Source: Methanobacteriota archaeon | Lineage (GTDB): Archaea; Thermoplasmatota; Thermoplasmata; RBG-16-68-12 | Length of the DNA stretch: 10,788 nt | Reading direction: 5' to 3' | Assembly: GCA_005879015.1 (NCBI GenBank) | Contig: VBMC01000089.1 | Span: 1-10,788 of the forward strand | Shown: positions 5,678-10,788 of the stretch, one piece after another | Layout: each line of letters opens with the position of its first letter | Numbering within the stretch: position 1 is the first letter of the stretch | Position numbers and translations under genes: made by a program | Notes under the pieces: model-generated | Databases searched by the model: none | Told to the model about the DNA's origin: nothing | The model's input: the letters and a program-made list of their open reading frames with translations, nothing else

Positions 5678-7206
5678 GCAATCAACCTCTTCTTAGCGTT
5701 TTGCATGGAACGGGCCACCGTCTCGAAGAAATCCGCCTGCGGCGCCCGCCGCCGGATGTGGACCGGGATCGCGAGGGGTGGTTCTCCCGGCATTCCACTC
5801 CGCTCCCGTGACAGCGTCACGTCCTGGAGCGGGATCAGCTTGAACTCCGGATACCCGTTCGCGAAGGAGAACTGGAGGCCGTAGAATCCCGTGCGCGGCT
5901 TCACGCCGTAGAAGACGAGCGTGCCCCAGCGCGTCGTGAGCACGAGGTGGATCTGGGAGATGTTCGCGACCTTCTCCGTGAGCTCCAGGTTCGGCCGGGC
6001 CAGGACGGACTGGATGTCCTTGTTCACGGCGACGCGGGCCGCCACCGTTGCGAGGAAGTCCATGACCCCTTGTCCGTAGAAGTTCTCGACGGTGTCCAGG
6101 GCCATCAGTTTCCAGACGATCTTTCCCTGATTCTTGAACTTCCCATAGACCTCGAGCCACATCTCAAAGTCCTTCGCCATGTCCAATGAGAACTTGATCG
6201 CGACGGGGTCTTCGACGCGGTCTGTCGTGAAGACGCGCATGTTCGCGTCGTACATGTCTTCCGCCAGGAACTGGGTCGCGAAGAGCCGCGACCGCTTCGG
6301 ATCGAAATCGCTGTACGGGAACATCATCACCGCGTTGCCCGTTGCGAGGAAATTGAGGAGGGCGGTCAGGGGCACGTACACCTGCGCCTCGAACGGGACG
6401 TCGCCCCGCATCTCCAGCAAAACCGTCGAACCGCGGGCGACGCCGCCGCCCAGGAGGGCATCGAGGTCTCGGCTCCCGGTGGACATGTGGGTCTCCGTGT
6501 TGTGGACCGGGCGGAACTCCGCCGTCTCCTCCGGGAGCTTGAAGTTGAACGGCTCCAGGTACTGGAACCGTCCTCCCGCGAGGGTGAACAGGTACTGGTC
6601 CTGGCGGATGGGGACGCCGCGGAGCTTTCGGATCTCCAACTCTCGCAGCCGCCGGTCGTCGATCACCTTCTGACGGAGGATCAGGATCGCGTCCGCGAGC
6701 TGGTCCAGGGTCGTGTTCGCCTCCGAGTGTTCGCTCACCAAGATGAGACGCGCCCCCGTTTCCTCGAGGACGGCCATCAGAGACTGCTCGACCTTCATCC
6801 GCGCTTCCGCGGGGATGTAGTCCGAAATTCCTTCCCAGGAGTCGAGGACGACGAGCGGATTCTCCATACTCGACAGCAGGTCGTGGAGCCCCGAGATGAC
6901 TTTGTGCCCGACGACGAACTGGACCGGATCAAACTCGAGGGTCGAGAAAAACTGCACGTTCGGTTCCGCGGCCAATTTCGGGAAGAGGGCATGCTGGAAC
7001 GAAAGCTTCTCTGGGTACGTCCGTGTCGAAATATGGACAGAATCGCCTTCGGAATGCAGGAGCGCCATGAGCTCCAAGGCGAGGTTGGTCTTGCCGGTGC
7101 CCGCGTCTCCCTTAACGAGGAGAATGTACCCTTTGCGGCGGAGGACCGCTTCCAATTCCGGCGGAACCGATCGCAACTGAGTCGGCGACTCGTTATTCTC
7201 AATCAT
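5674..7206 (-). CDS. GvpD-like two-lobed RecA/KaiC-family ATPase
   Basis: The 510-residue protein carries two RecA-like lobes. Lobe 1 (about 1-235) is intact: Walker A GDAGTGKT at 33-40, Walker B NPLVVLDSWEG at 116-126 (Asp122), and the KaiC-type ELEIRKLRGVPI at 189-200. Lobe 2 begins with the KaiC entry pattern STGSRDLDALLGGGVARGS at 242-260. Where a P-loop is expected it reads EMRGDVPFEAQ at 265-275, without the GKT, so it should not bind ATP conventionally. A basic RRR at 485-487 near the C-terminus and the overall length recall the archaeal GvpD family, in which a P-loop ATPase represses gas-vesicle genes. No gas-vesicle structural gene is in the window, so another regulatory role is likely. 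A GGGAGGT site lies 11 bases upstream. It is the first gene of a two-gene operon with the KaiC-like gene. The GvpD assignment rests on memory of the family and is moderately sure. Confidence 0.82.
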   Translation of the reverse strand: MIENNESPTQLRSVPPELEAVLRRKGYILLVKGDAGTGKTNLALELMALLHSEGDSVHISTRTYPEKLSFQHALFPKLAAEPNVQFFSTLEFDPVQFVVGHKVISGLHDLLSSMENPLVVLDSWEGISDYIPAEARMKVEQSLMAVLEETGARLILVSEHSEANTTLDQLADAILILRQKVIDDRRLRELEIRKLRGVPIRQDQYLFTLAGGRFQYLEPFNFKLPEETAEFRPVHNTETHMSTGSRDLDALLGGGVARGSTVLLEMRGDVPFEAQVYVPLTALLNFLATGNAVMMFPYSDFDPKRSRLFATQFLAEDMYDANMRVFTTDRVEDPVAIKFSLDMAKDFEMWLEVYGKFKNQGKIVWKLMALDTVENFYGQGVMDFLATVAARVAVNKDIQSVLARPNLELTEKVANISQIHLVLTTRWGTLVFYGVKPRTGFYGLQFSFANGYPEFKLIPLQDVTLSRERSGMPGEPPLAIPVHIRRRAPQADFFETVARSMQNAKKRLIA

Positions 7207-7253
7207 CTACCGCGTCGACCTCCCACAGCGCCTGAATACATGAACGAGGACCA

Positions 7254-7261
7254 CTTAAAAG
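7254..7261 (-). promoter_or_regulatory. TATA box of the GvpD/KaiC-like operon
   Basis: On the minus strand CTTTTAAG, within CTACAAGCTTTTAAGTGG, lies about 50 bases before the start at 7206. An archaeal start site about 25 bases downstream would give a leader of around 25 bases containing the GGGAGGT at 7218-7224. No other AT-rich candidate lies nearby on this strand. Confidence 0.5.
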
Positions 7262-7365
7262 CTTGTAGTAACCTTGTGGTCACCCCCTCGTGCAAGCCGC
7301 TCGTCGGCGGCGGGAGGAGTCACGGCCGGAATGAATGCACTGAAATCGACCTGATTCATTGGAAC

Positions 7366-7372
7366 TTATAAA
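7366..7372 (+). promoter_or_regulatory. TATA box of the two-helix membrane protein gene
   Basis: TTATAAA is centred 32 bases before the ATG at 7401, predicting a start site only a few bases from the codon and hence a leaderless or near-leaderless message. It lies back to back with the KaiC operon promoter, about 105 bases away. Confidence 0.6.
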
Positions 7373-7400
7373 CAGGGGATAGATTCTGAATTGGCAGACA

Positions 7401-8057
7401 ATGGACATACCGTGGCGGAGCAGCCTTCTGTTCATCGTCGCGGTCGCCGGAATCCTCTTCGCCGTCGCGACCCGGAGCCTGGTCGTCCTCCAGGGCCTCA
7501 CCATGCTCGCCTTCGCCATATTGGGGGTGCTCGCGGTCGTCCTGGTCCGACGCGGCGCCCGTTCGATCCCCTCGGATCCGAGGCTTGTGCGCGTGGCCGA
7601 ACGCCTTCGAGAGCTGCGTCGTCTCGCCGCCTCGGCCCGGCAGGATTTCCCGGAGCACCTGGACGGGGGCCGGCAAACGATCAACGTGTATCCGTGGCCG
7701 GAGGAGGAGGACGTGGTGCGCGTGGAAGACCACGCCATGGCCCGCCGGCTTGCGCAACGGCTCGCGCCTCCGGCCCCGGACGCGGCCGTTGATGGCCGCC
7801 GTTCGGCCCACCACGAAACCTTCGCGGAACTGCTTCGCGAAGGGGAGGACCTTCGCGCCCTCGGCCGGCTCCTGAAGCTCGACCTGAACGCGTACGGGAG
7901 TCAACTCGCGAAAGGCCTCGCGGCGGCCCGCGCGGGGCGGTTCGAGCAATGCGGTCTGTACCTGCAGGTGGCGAACGAACGGCTTCGATTCCAGGTGCAC
8001 GCGGCCCTCGCCGAGGAACTGCTCAGCCTTCGAACGCCTTCCTATGAACAACGTTGA
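7401..8057 (+). CDS. Small membrane protein with two transmembrane helices and a helical cytoplasmic tail
   Basis: I do not recognise a family. Residues about 7-23 (SSLLFIVAVAGILFAVA) and 27-49 (LVVLQGLTMLAFAILGVLAVVLV) are two hydrophobic helices separated by a very short turn. The following RRGAR favours both termini in the cytoplasm. Residues 60-80 form a basic, amphipathic helix (RLVRVAERLRELRRLAASAR). An acidic linker (YPWPEEEDVVRVED) follows at 97-110, then two helical stretches at 138-175 and 180-210. The second contains FEQCGLYLQVANERLRFQVHAAL, split around Cys184. The tail looks like a protein-interaction or scaffold region rather than an enzyme. The gene is divergent from the GvpD/KaiC-like operon with facing promoters, so a functional link is plausible but only inferred. 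A short hairpin follows the stop. Confidence 0.75.
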   Translation: MDIPWRSSLLFIVAVAGILFAVATRSLVVLQGLTMLAFAILGVLAVVLVRRGARSIPSDPRLVRVAERLRELRRLAASARQDFPEHLDGGRQTINVYPWPEEEDVVRVEDHAMARRLAQRLAPPAPDAAVDGRRSAHHETFAELLREGEDLRALGRLLKLDLNAYGSQLAKGLAAARAGRFEQCGLYLQVANERLRFQVHAALAEELLSLRTPSYEQR

Positions 8058-8074
8058 GCGGCCCTCTTGTAGCG

Positions 8075-8097
8075 GTCGAAATGCCGACGTTTTCGAC
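8075..8097 (+). terminator. Hairpin 18 bases after the membrane protein stop, possible terminator
   Basis: GTCGAAA (8075-8081) pairs perfectly with TTTCGAC (8091-8097) around a nine-base loop. Position directly after the stop fits a 3' end or processing signal. The four T at 8090-8093 fall at the loop end and inside the stem rather than after it, so it is not a typical terminator. Confidence 0.3.
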
Positions 8098-8250
8098 GAA
8101 TATCAACATAGTGCGGAACGGCCCGAAACACAATTCCATGTGGGCCGGATTTCGGAAGGTTCTCGGGAAAGACTGATTCCGAGCGGCCACATTCGGCGCG
8201 GACGGCCTTCGCCGCCAGGGGTGACTTGCAAAGGGGCAGCGATTGACAGG

Positions 8251-8268
8251 ACCTTCGGAATCGAAGGT
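8251..8268. repeat. Perfect 7-base-pair hairpin with GAAT loop
   Basis: ACCTTCG at 8251-8257 and CGAAGGT at 8262-8268 are exact reverse complements separated by GAAT. It lies mid-way through the gene-free stretch, not next to any start or stop. It could be part of an RNA element or a protein-binding site; I see no further evidence for either. Confidence 0.35.
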
Positions 8269-8485
8269 GTGAGTGGGGCTGTGATGGGTGCGACGTAGGT
8301 CCTCGTGCCGAGACCTCACGCAGCGAGCGGCCGGCGCGCTCGGACATGTCCACCCAGCCTCCTCTTTTTCTCGTCAAGGCTTGATTCGATGGCACCGATC
8401 TCGTCGTCCGACGAAGCGCCAAGTCAGGACGAAGGCGCCGCTTAACGGGGCTATGAACGGTTCACGAAGGAATCGCGTCCCGCGA

Positions 8486-8968
8486 TCAGGGCGACGGCTC
8501 CGGCTGGGGAGTGAACGCGCCGCTGAGCCGCAGGTAGAGGAACACCGGCTCCCCCAACTTCGCCACGGTCTCCCCGTGGTCCGTGAGCGAATAGGCGACC
8601 CGCGGCGGCCGCGTGGGCTTCACGTCCCTCCGGATCAGGCCGGTCTCCTGCATCCGGGTGAGCTTGCTCGACAGGACCCTCGAACTGATCCGGCCGAGGC
8701 CCCGACGGATCTCCTGGAACCCGGCAGACTGGCGCATGTACAGGAGCGTGAGGATGTCCAGGGACCACTTGCCGAACACGGTGCGAGTGATTTCCACGTT
8801 CGCGGCGGAGGGATCGAACACGGCGGCGGAGCCGCCGTTCCAGCCGACGTCGCGGACGATCTCTCGGGAGAATCGGGAACAGGTGTCGACGAGATCGGAG
8901 AAGCGGCGCTCCAGTCTCTCCGCCTGCGAGTCGACGCGCGCCTCCGTCTGTTCGGGTCGTGCGAGCAT
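8486..8968 (-). CDS. HxlR/MarR-type winged-helix transcriptional regulator
   Basis: The core (about residues 58-146 from the ATG) is an HxlR-type winged helix. ITRTVFGKWSLDILTLLYMR is the helix that opens the family, GFQEIRRGLGRISSRVLSSKLTRMQETGLIRRDV is the helix-turn-helix, and PTRPPRVAYSLTDHGETVA is the wing with the near-universal YxLT. The SSRVLSSKL segment is the recognition helix. An N-terminal extension of roughly 55 residues, Arg/Glu-rich and probably helical (EARVDSQAERLERRFSDLVD), is longer than in typical 110-120-residue HxlR proteins and may be a coiled-coil dimerisation arm. No redox cysteine stands in the usual N-terminal place; one Cys lies in the extension (DTCSRF). ATG at 8968 was chosen; a TTG at 8980 is in frame. 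A TATA-like CTTAGTAT at about 9003-9010 precedes it. The gene is divergent from the secreted-protein gene, which may be its target. Confidence 0.83.
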   Translation of the reverse strand: MLARPEQTEARVDSQAERLERRFSDLVDTCSRFSREIVRDVGWNGGSAAVFDPSAANVEITRTVFGKWSLDILTLLYMRQSAGFQEIRRGLGRISSRVLSSKLTRMQETGLIRRDVKPTRPPRVAYSLTDHGETVAKLGEPVFLYLRLSGAFTPQPEPSP

Positions 8969-9002
8969 GTATCGGACCAACTTCCCTCACTGCGGGAATT
9001 GG

Positions 9003-9010
9003 ATACTAAG
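9003..9010 (-). promoter_or_regulatory. TATA-like element upstream of the HxlR-type gene
   Basis: On the minus strand CTTAGTAT lies about 38 bases before the ATG at 8968, which would put the start site near the alternative TTG at 8980 and give a leader of about 12 bases. On the other strand, a weaker CTACAAAT at about 9079-9086 precedes the secreted-protein gene, so the 140 bases between the genes hold two facing promoters. Confidence 0.35.
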
Positions 9011-9138
9011 CCGTATGTGATGACTTGTGTTCATCTTGATTATCGACGCCGCTCTTTGTTACCGAAAGGATACGGGGCCTACAAATCAGCGTTGGACAAA
9101 CCCCCGGAGGAATGGCACGACCGCCCCCGGGCCGTCCT

Positions 9139-10788
9139 ATGACGCGCGGAACGACCTGCCCGCAGCGTCCTTTTGCGGCCACCCTGGGACTCGTCCTGGG
9201 CCTCACGCTCGCGGCGCTCCTGCCGCTCGTCCTCGCGCAGCCGGCCAAGGCCGTGAACGTCCCGATCTACCTCTTCGCGAGCGCGCTCGGCTGGAGCACC
9301 ACGTCCGGGGGGGAGACCAATCCCGGGCCCACCTTTGTCGTTTACCGCAACGATCAGATCGACCTGACGCTGACGAGCGACGACGGACTCCCGCATGGAT
9401 TCTTCATCGATTACAACAACAACGGGGTGCCTGATAACGGAGAAGACATCTCGCCAAAGACATCGGCCACGCAGACCACCATCACGTTCTCCTTCCCCGC
9501 GGATCGCGTCGGCCAGTTCACCTACGCCGACCAAGTCATTCCGCTGAACACCGGCATGTGGTCGACCCACGATAACGGCGCCCCTTCGGCGACCTTCCGT
9601 GCGCCGATGCCCGGGACCTCGTGGACGGGCGGCAAGGCCCATGACATCTCCTTCGATCTCATGGACCCCGACGGAGATCCGATGACGTACAACCTCACGT
9701 ACAGCTACAGCGGGGGAGCGAGCCAATCGATCCGTACTTCGACCCCGGGGGGGAATTCGAACGTCGTCTCCTGGACGCCGACCGGATTCAGTGCGACGGA
9801 CACGGTCCTGCACCTGGATGTGCTCGATTCGCGGGGCGCATCGACCCATGTGGACTCCGCCCCGTTTGAGGTGGACTCCACGCCTCCAACCATCCTGTCG
9901 TCCTCGCCCCTCTCCGACGCGGTCAGCGTGGACCGGAACACGCTGATCCAGGTCAATTGGTCCGAGGCGATGAACGAGGCGACGACCGGCGCCCCGAACG
10001 CGTTCCGGGTGCGCGGCTCCGGAGGACCCTGGCTCACGGGGACCGTCGCATGGTCGCCCGACGCGACGCAATTCACCTTCCGACCATCGGGTACCCTGGC
10101 CGATGGGACGGACTACGAGGTCTATGTGAACAGCACGGCCACAGACCATTCCAATCCGGGCAATCCCTACGCCGGTTCGATGTGGAGGTTCTCGACCGGA
10201 TCGACCGCGGACCGGACTCCGCCGTCCATCCTCGCGATGGCGGCTGATCCGTCGGTCCAGGTCGTGGACGGATTCGTGAACCTGACCACGGACGTGCAGG
10301 ACAATGTGGGCATCCTCACCGTGACCGCGGCCGTCCGCGGACCCGGGTTCGACCAGAATCTCACGATGGTGCACGCATCCGGGACGCGGTGGTACGTGGA
10401 ACACAACTACAGCGCGGTGGGCCACTACGCCTTCACGGTCTGGGCCACAGACAGCTCCGGGAACGTACGCTCGCAGACCGCCGGCTTCGACATGTCACCG
10501 CCGGGATCGGGGAGCGTCCCTGCCCCGTTGTACGTGAACGTGTCCATGACGGACGGGGTCGTCGACGTGACGTGGAGTCCGGTCTCGTCGCCGACGTTGG
10601 CCGGTTACTACGTCTATCGTGGGAACGGCACCGCGGGTCAGTACTCGCGACTCACGATCACGCCGATCCCGAAGGCGGCACCGACCGCGTACCGCGACTC
10701 GAGCGTCCAGCCGGGTCGCACCTACTTCTACACCGTCACATCCGTGAACACGACGGGCGCGGAATCCGGGTACGCGCAGGCGTTCTCG
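9139..10788 (+). CDS. Secreted multidomain protein: cupredoxin-like, Ig-like (Big_5 type) and fibronectin III modules (partial)
   Basis: The frame is open from ATG 9139 to the window end (550 codons, no stop), so the C-terminus is missing. Residues 12-33 are a hydrophobic signal segment with a likely cut after AKA (36-38). Residues about 39-150 form a cupredoxin-like domain: PGPTFVVYRNDQIDLTL, then LPHGFFID with His86, and FTYADQVIPLNTGMW at 127-141. The position where copper proteins of this type usually have Cys reads Asp131, and the following His position reads Ile134; Met140 is kept. DYNNNGVPDNGE at 91-102 fits an EF-hand loop. Then follow an Ig/cadherin-like module (about 155-245), a Big_5-type module from TPPTI to RFSTGS (248-355), another Ig-like module (360-450), and FnIII (461-550, LAGYYVYRG, FYTVTSVNTTG). 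An in-frame ATG at 9112 is an alternative start. The role is probably cell-surface adhesion or binding. Confidence 0.85.
   Translation, partial: MTRGTTCPQRPFAATLGLVLGLTLAALLPLVLAQPAKAVNVPIYLFASALGWSTTSGGETNPGPTFVVYRNDQIDLTLTSDDGLPHGFFIDYNNNGVPDNGEDISPKTSATQTTITFSFPADRVGQFTYADQVIPLNTGMWSTHDNGAPSATFRAPMPGTSWTGGKAHDISFDLMDPDGDPMTYNLTYSYSGGASQSIRTSTPGGNSNVVSWTPTGFSATDTVLHLDVLDSRGASTHVDSAPFEVDSTPPTILSSSPLSDAVSVDRNTLIQVNWSEAMNEATTGAPNAFRVRGSGGPWLTGTVAWSPDATQFTFRPSGTLADGTDYEVYVNSTATDHSNPGNPYAGSMWRFSTGSTADRTPPSILAMAADPSVQVVDGFVNLTTDVQDNVGILTVTAAVRGPGFDQNLTMVHASGTRWYVEHNYSAVGHYAFTVWATDSSGNVRSQTAGFDMSPPGSGSVPAPLYVNVSMTDGVVDVTWSPVSSPTLAGYYVYRGNGTAGQYSRLTITPIPKAAPTAYRDSSVQPGRTYFYTVTSVNTTGAESGYAQAFS

Larger units (their letters stand above)
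8058..8485. other. Gene-free stretch with two hairpins
   Basis: About 430 bases separate the membrane protein from the HxlR-type gene. Open frames on both strands here are short, have no domain I know, and show no supporting start signals. The stretch contains a 7-base-pair hairpin just after the upstream stop, a second perfect 7-base-pair hairpin near 8251, an imperfect one around 8162-8183 (CTCGG pairing with CCGAG), and a pyrimidine-rich run with five T at about 8361-8374 that could end plus-strand transcripts. No tRNA-like arms are visible. A small RNA is possible but not demonstrated. Confidence 0.45.

Noticed and set aside
5674..7206. Gas-vesicle gene cluster suggested by the GvpD-like protein
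   Set aside because: No GvpA, GvpN, GvpF or other gas-vesicle gene is present in the window, so the similarity supports only a GvpD-like ATPase.
6487..7371. Plus-strand open frame of 294 codons opposite the GvpD-like gene
   Set aside because: The minus-strand frame has intact Walker motifs; the plus-strand one has no recognisable domain and a Gln/Arg/Glu-rich composition typical of a shadow frame.
7280..8051. Minus-strand open frames opposite the two-helix membrane protein
   Set aside because: The plus-strand frame has clear transmembrane helices and a well-placed TATA box; the opposite frames are Arg/Ser-rich without motifs.
8023..8422. Minus-strand frames in the gap after the membrane protein gene
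   Set aside because: Their C-terminal parts overlap the end of the membrane protein, they have no domains, and they lack clear starts; I treat the stretch as non-coding.
8288..9142. Plus-strand open frame of 284 codons across the HxlR-type gene
   Set aside because: The HxlR-type domain on the minus strand is unmistakable; the plus-strand product has no domain and is rich in Arg and Pro.
9079..10425. Minus-strand open frame of 448 codons at the right end
   Set aside because: It is longer than most real genes here, but it is antisense to a plus-strand frame that carries a signal peptide and clear cupredoxin-like, Ig-like and FnIII modules.
1..10788. CRISPR arrays, insertion sequences, tRNA or rRNA genes
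   Set aside because: I found no regularly spaced direct repeats, no transposase frame with terminal inverted repeats, and no tRNA or rRNA signature on either strand.

Overview
This is a GC-rich (roughly 60-65 %, by eye) stretch that reads as archaeal, most likely from an uncultivated Thermoplasmatota-type lineage. The reasons are TATA-like elements about 25-35 bases upstream of several starts, very short leaders, an archaeal winged-helix and ribbon-helix-helix regulator repertoire, and a pair of KaiC/GvpD-like RecA ATPases. The lineage is inference; no rRNA or tRNA gene is present to anchor it.

Layout. (1) 1-1372: the last 54 codons of an aldehyde dehydrogenase (+) converge on a saccharopine-dehydrogenase-like oxidoreductase (-), which suggests amino-acid or polyamine catabolism. 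(2) About 1373-2181: a decayed region holding the N-terminal scrap of a nitrate/sulfonate/taurine-type ABC ATPase, frameshifted inside its Walker A motif and cut off just after it. A perfect 12-base palindrome lies beside it. (3) 2182-3472: an ArsR-like winged-helix regulator followed on the same strand by a family-2 glycosyltransferase of the dolichol-phosphate-mannose-synthase type. (4) 3681-4273: a TATA box, a Shine-Dalgarno site and a TTG-started protein with an N-terminal ribbon-helix-helix fold and a C-terminal domain I do not recognise. It converges on a small hypothetical protein whose start is unclear. (5) 4928-7206: a two-gene operon (ATGA overlap) with a GvpD-like two-lobed RecA ATPase, whose second P-loop is degenerate, and a single-domain KaiC-like ATPase. 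A small two-helix membrane protein (7401-8057) diverges from it. (6) 8058-8485: about 430 bases with no convincing gene but two clean hairpins. (7) 8486-8968: an HxlR-type regulator, divergent from a large secreted protein that runs off the window end at 10788. The secreted protein has a signal peptide, a cupredoxin-like domain, Ig-like modules and FnIII.

How the genes may work together. Regulators and signal-type ATPases dominate: three different DNA-binding families plus a KaiC/GvpD pair. Two divergent gene pairs (KaiC operon/membrane protein, HxlR/secreted protein) invite the guess that each is a local control unit. No complete known multi-gene system, such as CRISPR, a defence island or a gas-vesicle cluster, is visible. 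The most distinctive items are the asymmetric GvpD/KaiC pair, the ribbon-helix-helix protein with an unassigned sensor-like domain, and the cupredoxin-like domain that appears to have lost its copper-ligating cysteine but carries an EF-hand-like loop.
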